NCBI RefSeq assembly: GCF_026340675.1
Contig: NZ_JAPEOX010000001.1
Location: forward strand, 3,906,001-3,970,000
Reading direction: 5' to 3'
Length of the DNA stretch: 64,000 nt
Source: Streptomyces sp. NBC_01264
GTDB taxonomy: Bacteria; Actinomycetota; Actinomycetes; Streptomycetales; Streptomycetaceae
A model generated the notes under the pieces. The model made no database searches. It was not told where the DNA came from and saw only the letters and a list, made by a program, of their open reading frames with translations. Made by a program: the position numbers and the translations under genes. How positions within the stretch are numbered: the first letter of the stretch is position 1; every line of letters begins with the position of its first letter. Shown here one piece after another: positions 17,233 to 24,894 of the stretch.

Positions 17233-17523
17233 CTACAGGTCGGTGAGTGCGGCGGTGGGGATCTCGCAGACGTCGATGACGTCCTTGACTCCGTGCCAGC
17301 GGCCCGGGGTGTGGTGGATGTAGACCACGTGGAGCGGGATTCCGTCGCGGCTGGTGAAGGCGTAGACGTTGACCGCGTCCACGTTCTTGGGGCTCTTACG
17401 GGCGCTGCGGATGTGGGACAGGGCCGCGATCACGCTGATGCGCTCGGGCCGGTAGCTGAGACCGTCGACCTGCGTGTGCATCGTGGGGTGCTGCGTGGTG
17501 CTCAGGGCGGGACTGGAGGTCAT
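17233..17523 (-). CDS. Hypothetical AICE protein
   Basis: The 96-residue protein has no signal or membrane segment. The C-terminal half is strand-rich (VDAVNVYAFTSRDGIPLHVV, then YIHHTPGRWHGVKDV). The N-terminus is Ser/Thr-rich and probably disordered. It sits between the Spd-like genes and the replication genes, in the same direction. I do not recognise the family; small conserved proteins at this position are common in AICEs. Confidence 0.65.
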   Translation of the reverse strand: MTSSPALSTTQHPTMHTQVDGLSYRPERISVIAALSHIRSARKSPKNVDAVNVYAFTSRDGIPLHVVYIHHTPGRWHGVKDVIDVCEIPTAALTDL

Positions 17524-17535
17524 GGCGATCTCTCT

Positions 17536-17838
17536 TCAGTGGTGGTGGAGCCAGAGGGTGTATTCCTGGCGGACGTAGCCCCGGGGGTCTGCGGTGCGGG
17601 GACCGTCCGCGCGGTCGATCTCGATCAGCCGGAGCGCCGCTTCGGTGGCGCAGGTCGCGGCGTCGCCGCTGACGGGGTCGTCGTCGGTGAGGGCGATGCG
17701 GTCCAGCAGTGCGGCCTTGCGGAGCCAGAACTCCCGGACACGGATCCCGCCCCGACAGTCGCGGGCCCCGCGTACGGTCCAGCCGATTTCGCTGATGACG
17801 CTCGGCGCGGTGGCGTATGCCGCCTCGGGCCCGGTCAC
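17536..17838 (-). CDS. Hypothetical AICE protein
   Basis: The 100-residue protein is read from GTG 17838, which overlaps the stop of the upstream membrane-protein gene (GTGA) and so is translationally coupled. The sequence is helical and charged (VREFWLRKAALLDRIALTDD, CATEAALRLIEIDRADG) and ends in YTLWLHHH. No family is recognised. The coupling to Spd-like genes suggests a role in plasmid-type spread or transfer. Confidence 0.7.
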   Translation of the reverse strand: MTGPEAAYATAPSVISEIGWTVRGARDCRGGIRVREFWLRKAALLDRIALTDDDPVSGDAATCATEAALRLIEIDRADGPRTADPRGYVRQEYTLWLHHH

Positions 17839-18440
17839 CAGTCCTTCCCCTCGGCCACGGGGAGTTCGGGCAGTCCCGCGCCCGTGATGGCCTGCGGGTT
17901 GTAGCCGGGCAGGGTGGAGCGGGTGATGAGGGCGTTGGCGAGTTGCTCGGCGTAGGCGGCGCCGGAGCGGGCGACTTCGATCTGTGCTCCGGCGCGGAGC
18001 GCTTCGACGCGTTCGACGTGGGCGTGGTCCTCGCGCCGGCCGAGGGTCTGCCGCTCGTGCGAGACGGTCTCGCGGCGGTCGGTGCGCCAGTAGCGGGCGG
18101 CGAGTCCGTAGGCCACGGCGGTGGCCAGTGCCCACAGCAGGATCGGGAGGGAGAGGCCATCGGCGTATCCGGCGACTCCGGCCAGGGCCAGGCCGCCGGA
18201 TGCGGCGAACGCGGTTCCGGCGATCACGCTGCCCCCGGACTGGTTGCCGGAGGAGAACGCGCCGGCCGCTGCGGCCCCGGCGGCGAGCACGACCATGAGG
18301 GCCGCGTTCCCGACGCTGTGTTCGGCGCCGTTGGCGTTCCAGATCCGGCCCAGGATCAGGACCGTGGTCGTGGCGAGGGCGGGGGCTGCCTTGGGGGCGA
18401 GGTCGATAGCCCAGTGGCGGTAGGTGATGGGCTCGTTCAT
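17835..18440 (-). CDS. Spd-like integral membrane protein
   Basis: The 201-residue protein has about four hydrophobic helices in its first 120 residues (APALATTTVLILGRIW, ALMVVLAAGAAAAGAF, GTAFAASGGLALAGVAGYAD, PILLWALATAVAYGLAARYW). A charged, coiled C-terminal domain follows (HVERVEALRAGAQIEVARSG). This fits the Spd proteins of Streptomyces plasmids, which help spread transferred DNA through mycelial cross-walls, probably together with TraB. It overlaps both neighbours by four bases, forming a tightly coupled operon. Confidence 0.75.
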   Translation of the reverse strand: MNEPITYRHWAIDLAPKAAPALATTTVLILGRIWNANGAEHSVGNAALMVVLAAGAAAAGAFSSGNQSGGSVIAGTAFAASGGLALAGVAGYADGLSLPILLWALATAVAYGLAARYWRTDRRETVSHERQTLGRREDHAHVERVEALRAGAQIEVARSGAAYAEQLANALITRSTLPGYNPQAITGAGLPELPVAEGKDW

Positions 18441-18637
18441 CCCTGGCTCCCGAGGTCCGTGACGGCGTTGACGACGGCGGTGGTGAGTTCGTTGATGGGG
18501 CTGGAGGCTCCGGTGGAGGCGAGGAAGAAGCCGAACATCATGGCGATGAACGCGGAGCCGTAGCCGAGGGTCTTGGAGCGGAGGAGGAAGTACAGGACCA
18601 GGCCGAACAGGAAGACGAGCGAGACGGTGATGGCCAT
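18437..18637 (-). CDS. Small SpdD-like membrane protein
   Basis: The 66-residue protein is two membrane helices: VSLVFLFGLVLYFLLRSKTL and GSAFIAMMFGFFLASTG, with a short tail. It overlaps the next gene by ATGA. This size and topology match the small Spd proteins encoded next to traB in Streptomyces conjugative elements. The function is inferred from position and form only. Confidence 0.75.
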   Translation of the reverse strand: MAITVSLVFLFGLVLYFLLRSKTLGYGSAFIAMMFGFFLASTGASSPINELTTAVVNAVTDLGSQG

Positions 18638-18641
18638 GGGG

Positions 18642-18923
18642 TTATCCCTTCGGGGCGAACGTCTTGCGGGGGGCGGGGTTGGCGTCGCGGTAGAGGTGCA
18701 GCCACAGGTTGTAGAGGTGGCGGCCGGTGCGGATGCGCTTGCCGTGGCCGTCGCAGCGGCGGCAGTGCTTGCCGCGCTTGAGGCGTCCCTTGCGGTCGGT
18801 CTTCATCGCGTAACCGAAGCCCTTGCACTTGCGGCAGGTCCCGAACGGGCTGGACGCACACACGCTGACGTAACCGAGAGTGATGACGAGCAGGCAGGCG
18901 CTAGCAAGGAGGATGGGGGTCAT
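18642..18923 (-). CDS. Small membrane protein with a DnaJ-like zinc motif
   Basis: The 93-residue protein has one N-terminal hydrophobic helix (ILLASACLLVITLGYVSVCA). Two CxxC pairs follow with the glycine pattern of a DnaJ zinc-binding element: GTCRKCKGFGYAMK and KHCRRCDGHGKR. The remainder is basic (GRHLYNLWLHLYRDANPAPR). It has a clear AAGGAGG site before ATG 18923. Cys-rich small proteins of this kind recur in AICE transfer operons; the activity is unknown. Confidence 0.75.
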   Translation of the reverse strand: MTPILLASACLLVITLGYVSVCASSPFGTCRKCKGFGYAMKTDRKGRLKRGKHCRRCDGHGKRIRTGRHLYNLWLHLYRDANPAPRKTFAPKG

Positions 18924-18968
18924 GGGGTGCCTTCCGGGCGGGGTTTCCGGTGTTTTCGCAGGTCGGCT

Positions 18969-19063
18969 GCTAGGTGCGAGATCGCTGATGGGGGCCGGTT
19001 TGGGGTGCTAGCGGGGGTGCTAGACCTAGCAGCGATGGCCGCTAGGTCTAGCAGCGGTGCGAG
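18969..19063. other. CTAG-rich palindrome cluster downstream of traB, candidate clt locus
   Basis: A perfect inverted repeat, GCTAGACCTAGC (19019-19030) and GCTAGGTCTAGC (19041-19052), is preceded by GCTAGC (19007-19012) and GCTAGG (18969-18974). GGTGCTAG occurs twice directly. CTAG is rare in Streptomyces, so this density is striking. Streptomyces TraB proteins recognise short repeats close to traB (clt); this is a candidate. Confidence 0.45.
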
Positions 19064-21220
19064 TCAGCCCCCGACCCGCTTCCCGTCACGGAGGGTGATG
19101 GCTCCCGTGATGTCGGCGCGGGCGATTCCGCGTCGGGTGGTGCCCTTGCCGCCCGTGGTGGAGCCCCAGACGTCCTGGGCGGTGATGCCGTGCGGCTTCA
19201 GGTTCGTGGTGACCGTCTCGGCCTTCCAGCCGCTGTAGACCTCGGGGCGGAGCGAGGCGAGGCGGGCGGCGACCTTCTCGTTCCAGACCTTCTCCTCATC
19301 GGCCGGCACCACGCGGAGGATGTCGGCGAGGAGGTCGAAGGAGGCTTCCCCGGACTCGGGTTCCTGGCCGATGGCGTGGCCGGTGACGTTGCCGTACTCC
19401 TCGCGCATCCGGCGGGCCCGCCCCACGACCTGCTCGGCGGCGACCGCGTCGACGAACGCTGAGGCGACGATGCGCGGGTCATCCCCTTCACCGGCCATCC
19501 AGCAGATGCCCCGGTCGGTGCGGGAGAACATCGTGGCCCGGTATCCCGCCTTGTACATCGAGGTGCCCAGCACCATGTCGTTGGCGGGCTGACCCATGAC
19601 CTTGAGGCAGAACCGCAGCACCGCGTTCGCGGAGATGCCGGTCGGCAGCGACTTCGCGTCGGGGCGCTGGGTACCGAACAGGGTGACCATGCCGAGGGCG
19701 GGGCCGCGCTTGCAGAGGTCGGTGCAGATCTCTTCGAGTTCCTTGCCGTACTTCTCGTGCTCGAAGGGGACCTGGCACTCATCGAATCCGGCAACGATCG
19801 GGTGCAGGCCCAGGCTCTTGTCGTTGGCCAGCTCGGCGGTCACCTTCGACTCCGGGCAGCGCGAGCGCGGCAGCGACTTGATGACCTTCGCCCTGCGGCG
19901 CAGCTCGGCCCGCAGCTCCCGCAGCGATTCGAGGACGTAGAGGATGTCCTCATCCTCATCCCCCGCCCGGTAGCGGTGACAGACCGGCTCCAGCGCGCCG
20001 AAGTCACCGGTCCCCTTGAAGTCGAACGCGTAGAGCTGAGCACGCGGGTCCAAAGCGGCGATCAGCAGGAACAGACGCATCAGGAACGTCTTGCCCATAC
20101 GCGGGATGGAGCCGACCACCACGGAGGCGAACATCAGGGTCACGGCGACATCGGCCATGCGCTGGTTGTTGCCGAAGACGACCGGCTTGAACAGGTCCAC
20201 CTGCCCGGACTTCAGCAGCGGCCAGGCAGGCTTCTTGGTCTCGTTCATGGGCTTGTCGCCCACCCACAGGACCAGGCGCCCCTCATGCTCCGTGGGGTCG
20301 GAGGACGGCCACACGGAGCCGACCTTGCGGCGCAGGCCGGAGGCGAGCGGCTTACGGGCCTCCATGATGTCCTCCGGGGTAACACCCCACGGGAGATCGA
20401 GGTCGGCCCGGTAGCCGGGCCCGTCCCGGGTGATCTCCGAGGTGAAGCGCAGGCCGTTCATGTCGCCGCCCTTCTTGATGGCGGCCGACAGCTTCGCGTT
20501 GCCGATGTTGTCCAGCGCCCGGAGCACGAGCATCCCGGTGAGCTTCTCCAGCTCCGTCTTCAGCACAGCCGGGCCGATCACCGGCTGATCCTTCGGGGCG
20601 CCCCAGAACCCGGCGGTGAGCACTGCGGCCGAGGCGAACACGGCGAGCCAGCCGGGCGCCATGACGTACATGGTCAGTGCGAATCCGGTACCGAAGATGA
20701 GCCCCACCACGGTGACCAGGGTCCGCAGGCGTACCCGGCTGTCGCGCTGCCGCGACAGCTTCAGGTACTCGGCGGTGTTCTCCTTGTAGACCTCATACGC
20801 CCGCAGCGGGGCCGCCTCGGCATCCCACACCCACGCGTTCGTGTCGCGGACCAGCCGGGCCATGCCACGTGGGGCGAGCAGCCCGAGCTGAAGCGCGTAC
20901 CAGGGGGTGCGGATCCCGTGGAATGCGGTGGCGTAGAACGCGTTGCTCGTGGCGCGCTGGGTGGTGGAGACGAACCCCGGCTTCGACTTCAGCCAAGAGG
21001 GGATGATCGGCAGCCGCTTGTAGGTCGTGATCCCCGGAGACGGCAGGTCCTTCGAGTCGACCGGCCGCGACCGCGGCGACTCCTCCTCATCGTCCTCGTA
21101 CCGGTCGGCCGGCGGCGCGGGCGGGGCCGGGATGGTGGGGCGCTTGGTGGTGATGTCGAAGACCTCGGCGCCGGGGCGCTCCAGGTCCTCGTTCTGGTCA
21201 GTGACATGGACATCAGACAC
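19064..21220 (-). CDS. traB: TraB-type FtsK/SpoIIIE DNA translocase
   Basis: The 718-residue protein moves double-stranded element DNA between mycelia. The N-terminus is acidic and Pro-rich. Membrane helices lie near 170-205 (LVTVVGLIFGTGFALTMYVM, LAVFASAAVLTAGFWGA). The motor has a Walker A in VVVGSIPRMGKTFLMRLFLL and a Walker B in GLHPIVAGFDECQVPF, followed by MVTLFGTQRPDAKSLPTGI. The C-terminal segment (TTNLKPHGITAQDVWGSTTG) resembles the winged helix that reads clt repeats. GTG 21220 follows GGGAG. Length and order fit the family with no lesion. Confidence 0.93.
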   Translation of the reverse strand: MSDVHVTDQNEDLERPGAEVFDITTKRPTIPAPPAPPADRYEDDEEESPRSRPVDSKDLPSPGITTYKRLPIIPSWLKSKPGFVSTTQRATSNAFYATAFHGIRTPWYALQLGLLAPRGMARLVRDTNAWVWDAEAAPLRAYEVYKENTAEYLKLSRQRDSRVRLRTLVTVVGLIFGTGFALTMYVMAPGWLAVFASAAVLTAGFWGAPKDQPVIGPAVLKTELEKLTGMLVLRALDNIGNAKLSAAIKKGGDMNGLRFTSEITRDGPGYRADLDLPWGVTPEDIMEARKPLASGLRRKVGSVWPSSDPTEHEGRLVLWVGDKPMNETKKPAWPLLKSGQVDLFKPVVFGNNQRMADVAVTLMFASVVVGSIPRMGKTFLMRLFLLIAALDPRAQLYAFDFKGTGDFGALEPVCHRYRAGDEDEDILYVLESLRELRAELRRRAKVIKSLPRSRCPESKVTAELANDKSLGLHPIVAGFDECQVPFEHEKYGKELEEICTDLCKRGPALGMVTLFGTQRPDAKSLPTGISANAVLRFCLKVMGQPANDMVLGTSMYKAGYRATMFSRTDRGICWMAGEGDDPRIVASAFVDAVAAEQVVGRARRMREEYGNVTGHAIGQEPESGEASFDLLADILRVVPADEEKVWNEKVAARLASLRPEVYSGWKAETVTTNLKPHGITAQDVWGSTTGGKGTTRRGIARADITGAITLRDGKRVGG

Positions 21221-21319
21221 GGTGGGTCTGCTCCCTCATAGCGAGTGGGGTGGAAGGGGGACCCGGACGACGCTTAGACGGCGAGGCGTCCGGGTCCCGC
21301 TGAGCAGGGACTTGCGTGG

Positions 21320-21577
21320 TCAGCCCGTGGTCGTGGCCGTCTTGAGGCAGCGGACGCAGAGGTCACCGGTGTGCGTGTTCGGGCCGATGAAGAGGTGGTG
21401 GCCGCAGAAGTAACCGCCGCAGCCGTACTCGTCTCCGCCGGGCATCTCGCCACAGAGGTAGGCGAGTCCACGGTCGATCGACTCCGTGCAGCCCGGCTCT
21501 TCGCACACGGCCTGCACGTCGTATCCGGCCTCGATCTGCTCTCCGTCACGATGAACGATGTAGTGGGCATAGCCCAT
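21320..21577 (-). CDS. Small Cys-rich, probably zinc-binding AICE protein
   Basis: The 85-residue soluble protein contains many Cys and His residues: CEEPGCTESIDRGLAYLCGE, then GCGGYFCGHHLFIG and DLCVRCLK. These could form two zinc sites of treble-clef or RING-like spacing. I recognise it only as a recurring AICE hypothetical protein. It reads in the transfer direction between the RRQRL-type gene and traB. Confidence 0.75.
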   Translation of the reverse strand: MGYAHYIVHRDGEQIEAGYDVQAVCEEPGCTESIDRGLAYLCGEMPGGDEYGCGGYFCGHHLFIGPNTHTGDLCVRCLKTATTTG

Positions 21578-21604
21578 GGCTGGTCTCCAAGGTGAAGTCG
21601 CGGA

Positions 21605-21949
21605 TTAGGCGGCGCGCTGTTCTTCGGGGTAGGCGCAGGGCACGCACATGCCGAGCGAGGCCGGGATGACGTATCCGGCGTCGGTGGAGCACTGGGGGCA
21701 GGTGCGGCGGGCGAGCATCGCCAGGGCGAGCGCGTCCCACTTGGCCGGGGTCATGGGCCGGACGGGCTTGGCCAGGTCGACGCGGTACAGGTAGGCGGTC
21801 AGCGGCTTCCGCCGGTAGCGGGGACGCTCAATCTGGGCTACGACGTCCTGTCCACCGGGGCGCAGGCCGGCCGCGCGGAGTTGACGGCGCGTGGCCAGCC
21901 CGTCCGGGGCGAGCCTCCATGAGTAGACAGGTATGCCGGGCCCGGCCAT
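21605..21949 (-). CDS. RRQRL-motif zinc-binding protein
   Basis: The 114-residue protein has the conserved segment DGLATRRQLRAAGLRPGGQD, typical of the RRQRL-motif proteins of Streptomyces AICEs, and a C-terminal zinc site (RRTCPQCSTDAGY and MCVPCAYPEE). The start is the ATG at 21949, with a GTG codon just before it; both overlap the stop of the upstream gene. The biochemical role is not known; co-occurrence with traB and spd genes suggests transfer. Confidence 0.82.
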   Translation of the reverse strand: MAGPGIPVYSWRLAPDGLATRRQLRAAGLRPGGQDVVAQIERPRYRRKPLTAYLYRVDLAKPVRPMTPAKWDALALAMLARRTCPQCSTDAGYVIPASLGMCVPCAYPEEQRAA

Positions 21950-23046
21950 CACGCGGCCGTCGCTTCAGCAGCGGCGGCGCGTTCGGCCTTGAGCGTGTCG
22001 CGCAGCAGACGGCCCCTGGCGGACGACGTACGGACCGCCTTACGGATGCCCTCGGCTGTCAGCTCGGCATCAGACCAGTTGGCCGTGACCGACCGGGCCT
22101 CATCCAGCAGCTCATCCGAATCGCGCGTCGGTCGGGGCGTACGGGCCGACTTCGGCACCCGACCGGTCGCCCGACGCGGAGCCGACTCCGCAGCGGCGAC
22201 CGTCTTCACCAGAACCGACTGGGGAGGCTCGACCGGCTCGACTACCGGGACCGGCTCCGGCAGGGCAACCGGCTCGATGACCGGTACCGGGTCGGCCGAC
22301 TCAAGAGCGGGGAGTTCGGCCGTCGCGGTCGGGGCCTCGGCGGCCGACTTCCGCAGGTCAGACCCCAACCGATTTACGATGAACTCTGGCGTTTCATGCC
22401 GGTTTGTGGATGTGGTGAACATGGCGGCCAGGGCATCGTCCGCCCCTCCGGTAAGGCGCTCGCGCTGGACGTCCAGCAGTCGAGCACCCAGCGAGGCGTC
22501 CCCCAGGCCGACTTTCCGAGCCAGCCGCCACGACGTCTGGTCGGACCACTTCCGTACCCACGACCACGGGTGGTTCGCAGCGCGGGCCCGGTGGTAGGCC
22601 AGGGCCCGAACCACGGTCGCCGCTTTGGCTTCGGCCTCGGCATCACGACCGTCTTGGTGGACGACAATCCGCCGGGCCAGGAACGCCATACCCTCCGCCG
22701 CGACGCACATACCCATCGGGGTCACGGCATAGATGACGGTGCGGCCCGGGTCATCGGCGGCCATCGCCGCCATCACCGAAGCGGCGGCCGGCAGGGCCCA
22801 CAAGCCGATACGGATGATCCCCGGGGAGGACTGTCCGAGCATCGTCAGCCCGAGCAGCACCAGCGCCAGAACGGCGGTCGCACCCTCACCGGCCGCCACC
22901 GCACCGAGCGCCGTGCCCGAGCCGTAGGCGCGGCTGATGTTGCTGTAGGTCCCGACCCCACCGGCGACTCCGGTGGCGAGCATGGGCAGGAACGCGGCCG
23001 TCAGAACGACCTTCTGCACCGTGGTCAAAGCCTTGCGGGTCGCCAT
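21949..23046 (-). CDS. DUF2637-like/Spd-type membrane protein
   Basis: The 365-residue protein has four N-terminal membrane helices (VQKVVLTAAFLPMLATGVAG, ATAVLALVLLGLTMLG, IRIGLWALPAAASVMAAMAA, VIYAVTPMGMCVAAEGMAFL). A soluble helical region follows, then a Pro/Val-rich linker with repeats of PVPVIEPVALPEPVPVVEPV and a C-terminal small HTH-like segment (NWSDAELTAEGIRKAVRTSS). This matches DUF2637-type Spd proteins of AICEs. ATG 23046 is chosen because it overlaps the stop of the diguanylate cyclase gene. Confidence 0.82.
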   Translation of the reverse strand: MATRKALTTVQKVVLTAAFLPMLATGVAGGVGTYSNISRAYGSGTALGAVAAGEGATAVLALVLLGLTMLGQSSPGIIRIGLWALPAAASVMAAMAADDPGRTVIYAVTPMGMCVAAEGMAFLARRIVVHQDGRDAEAEAKAATVVRALAYHRARAANHPWSWVRKWSDQTSWRLARKVGLGDASLGARLLDVQRERLTGGADDALAAMFTTSTNRHETPEFIVNRLGSDLRKSAAEAPTATAELPALESADPVPVIEPVALPEPVPVVEPVEPPQSVLVKTVAAAESAPRRATGRVPKSARTPRPTRDSDELLDEARSVTANWSDAELTAEGIRKAVRTSSARGRLLRDTLKAERAAAAEATAA

Positions 23047-23693
23047 CACGCCGCCACCTCGCTGGCACCCTGACGACCAGCGCGCCGGCCGTTGACCGTC
23101 GCCCGTTCCGGGGCGTAGCCGAGGGGGGCCTTCATCCACGGGGCGCCACCGCGCTTGGCCCGGTACATCTGCTCGTCCGCAACCCGCAGCAGCTCGGAGA
23201 GGTCTGCCTCATCCGCGCGGGCATTGAAGCAGACCAAGCCGATCGCAGCGCTGACGGTCAGCAAATGACCCCCGACGTCTACCGGCTGCTCCAGCCCTGC
23301 GGTGAGGCTGCTGAGGGTCTCGGCGAGCTGGTTCTCGCTGTAGGCGGGAGCCACGGCGGCGAACTCGTCGCCGCCCAAGCGCCCCACGACAGCCGAGTTG
23401 TTCACGGCCCAGGCACTCAGACGCTTGCCAACGGCGCGGATGACCGCGTCCCCGGCGGCGTGGCCGTAGGTGTCGTTGATCTGCTTGAACTTGTTGAGGT
23501 CGATCAGGCACACAGCCCTCGGCCGGTGCGCCAGCCGACGCTGGGCCACCTCGGTGAAACCGTCCCGGGTCAGCAATCCGGTGAGCGGGTCGCGACGGGC
23601 CGCCGCGATCCGGCGCCGCATCCACAGACTGTGAACCGACCAGCCGGACGCCAGCGGAAGCGCTGCGGCCATGGCCGCCATGGTGTGGCTCAT
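23046..23693 (-). CDS. GGDEF-domain diguanylate cyclase
   Basis: The 215-residue protein has a short hydrophobic N-terminus (MAAMAAALPLASGWSVHSLW) and a single complete GGDEF domain: RRDPLTGLLTRDGFTEVAQ, AVCLIDLNKFKQINDTYGHA and the active-site loop VVGRLGGDEFAAVAPAY. All catalytic features for making c-di-GMP from GTP are present. The RxxD inhibitory site just before GGDEF is not visible, so product inhibition may be absent. It overlaps both neighbours by ATGA within the transfer operon. In Streptomyces c-di-GMP binds BldD and holds cells in vegetative growth, so the element may influence host development (inference). Confidence 0.92.
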   Translation of the reverse strand: MSHTMAAMAAALPLASGWSVHSLWMRRRIAAARRDPLTGLLTRDGFTEVAQRRLAHRPRAVCLIDLNKFKQINDTYGHAAGDAVIRAVGKRLSAWAVNNSAVVGRLGGDEFAAVAPAYSENQLAETLSSLTAGLEQPVDVGGHLLTVSAAIGLVCFNARADEADLSELLRVADEQMYRAKRGGAPWMKAPLGYAPERATVNGRRAGRQGASEVAA

Positions 23694-24010
23694 GCCGCTT
23701 CCCCCATCCAGGAGGAACGGCCGGCGTCACGGGCCGCGCCCCGCAGGAAGGGGACCGTGCGGGTCAGCGCGTCGGCGTAGAGCGCGTCCCACGCAGCGAT
23801 CTCGTCCCCGCCCTCACCCAGCGCGGCCAGCTCGGCGATGACCTCACGGGCCACGGCCTCACGGGCCGCACGCTCCTGGGCCGTCTCCGGGGTCAGCGGG
23901 CCCCGGAACAGGTCCCTGTCCAGCCCCAGAGGCAGTTCATCGAAGCCGAGCGCCAGCTCCTCGAACTCAGCCGGGTTCACGATCTGGTGGTTACCGATGT
24001 ACGAACGCAT
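23690..24010 (-). CDS. Hypothetical protein, first gene of the AICE transfer operon
   Basis: The 106-residue acidic protein (MRSYIGNHQIVNPAEFEELA, then GFDELPLGLDRDLFRG) is largely helical after residue 40 (AREAVAREVIAELAALGEGG). No known domain is recognised. The ribosome binding site AGGAGAG precedes ATG 24010, and an upstream leader hairpin carries a complementary loop. It overlaps the GGDEF gene by ATGA, so the two are translationally coupled and may act together. Confidence 0.8.
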   Translation of the reverse strand: MRSYIGNHQIVNPAEFEELALGFDELPLGLDRDLFRGPLTPETAQERAAREAVAREVIAELAALGEGGDEIAAWDALYADALTRTVPFLRGAARDAGRSSWMGEAA

Positions 24011-24028
24011 GTGGATCTCTCCTGATCA

Positions 24029-24076
24029 GCGAAGGGAACTGGGTCGGTCACGGTCTTTGGAGAGAGGCGACCGACC
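24029..24076 (-). promoter_or_regulatory. Structured 5' leader, copy 2 (before the 24010 gene)
   Basis: The stem GGTCGGTC (24042-24049) with GACCGACC (24069-24076) encloses the same loop as at 17168-17224, flanked by the shared GCGAAGGGA-CTGGG. On the minus strand the loop carries TCTCTCC, complementary to GGAGAGA in the downstream Shine-Dalgarno region. One stem pair covaries between copies (G-C to T-A). Confidence 0.62.
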
Positions 24077-24170
24077 TCGGGGGTGAAGCCGCGAACGGGT
24101 GGAACGCACCGCCGGGCAGACGGGCGTTGTCGCTCTGGCCCTGAGGCTCCTTGCGGAACCTTGCGGGTTC

Positions 24171-24269
24171 TGCCTCAGAGTGCACTGTGAGGCAGAGTTG
24201 CGCAACCCCCCTCGGAACAAGCGGGGGCGGGTACTGGTCCTCTCTGTGCCGCTTGGGCACTATGAGGCA
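24171..24269. promoter_or_regulatory. Operator sites TGCCTCA/TGAGGCA in the divergent AICE promoter region
   Basis: TGCCTCA (24171-24177) and TGAGGCA (24188-24194) form a near-perfect 24-bp palindrome. A further TGAGGCA half-site lies at 24263-24269, just before the GntR gene. The position between the repressor and the transfer operon matches the KorSA-type control of pSAM2-like elements. Confidence 0.6.
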
Positions 24270-24296
24270 GTGACAGCGAAGAGACTTGAGGTGCAG

Positions 24297-24647
24297 ATGG
24301 TCGAGTGGACCGGCAAGCCCGCCTACCAGCAGGTGGCGGACCAGCTACGTGGGAGGATCGCGGCCGGCGAGTTCGCGGCGTCGGGCAAGCTGCCCTCGCT
24401 GGCCGAACTCCAGAAGACGTATGGAGTCACGGTCACCGTGGCCCGGGACGCGATCCGACAGCTCAGGACCGACGGCCTCGCAGTGAGCCACCAGGGCAAG
24501 GGTGCGTTCCTGACTGCGGACTCCGTTGAGGCCGCGAAGCTCGCAGACCCCGCCGGCGCCATCACCGAGCTGCGTCAAGAGGTTGCTGGCCTCAGGGGCG
24601 AGGTAGCGGAGCTCCGCGAGCGACTCAGCGCGCTCGAAGGGAACTAG
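24297..24647 (+). CDS. GntR family regulator of the AICE (KorSA-like)
   Basis: The 116-residue protein has a GntR winged helix: KPAYQQVADQLRGRIAAGEF, KLPSLAELQKTYGVTVTVAR and DAIRQLRTDGLAVSHQGKGA. A short C-terminal coiled coil follows (ELRQEVAGLRGEVAELRERL), probably for dimerisation, with no effector domain. ATG 24297 is preceded by GAGG; GTG codons at 24270 and 24291 are alternatives. It is divergent from the transfer operon and close to two TGAGGCA-type sites. In pSAM2 the equivalent protein represses replication and transfer genes. Confidence 0.9.
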   Translation: MVEWTGKPAYQQVADQLRGRIAAGEFAASGKLPSLAELQKTYGVTVTVARDAIRQLRTDGLAVSHQGKGAFLTADSVEAAKLADPAGAITELRQEVAGLRGEVAELRERLSALEGN

Positions 24648-24894
24648 GCGTCGTTCTGGGTCGGATTGGGGCTGCCCTCCTGGGGTAGCCCCTCCCTTGC
24701 TGCGGCGCATGAGCACCTCCTCGGTCGGTGTGGTTCTAGTTCACCTCCGCAGCGAGGAAATCGGTATCACAAGCGGCTACCTGACAAAGTCTCAGCTGCT
24801 TTACACATCCGCTTACACACGTGCTATCACGAAGTTTGCTGTACCTAGCCGGACCGCTACATTGGCGGCTCCAACAGCTATCTAGGAGGGGCAG

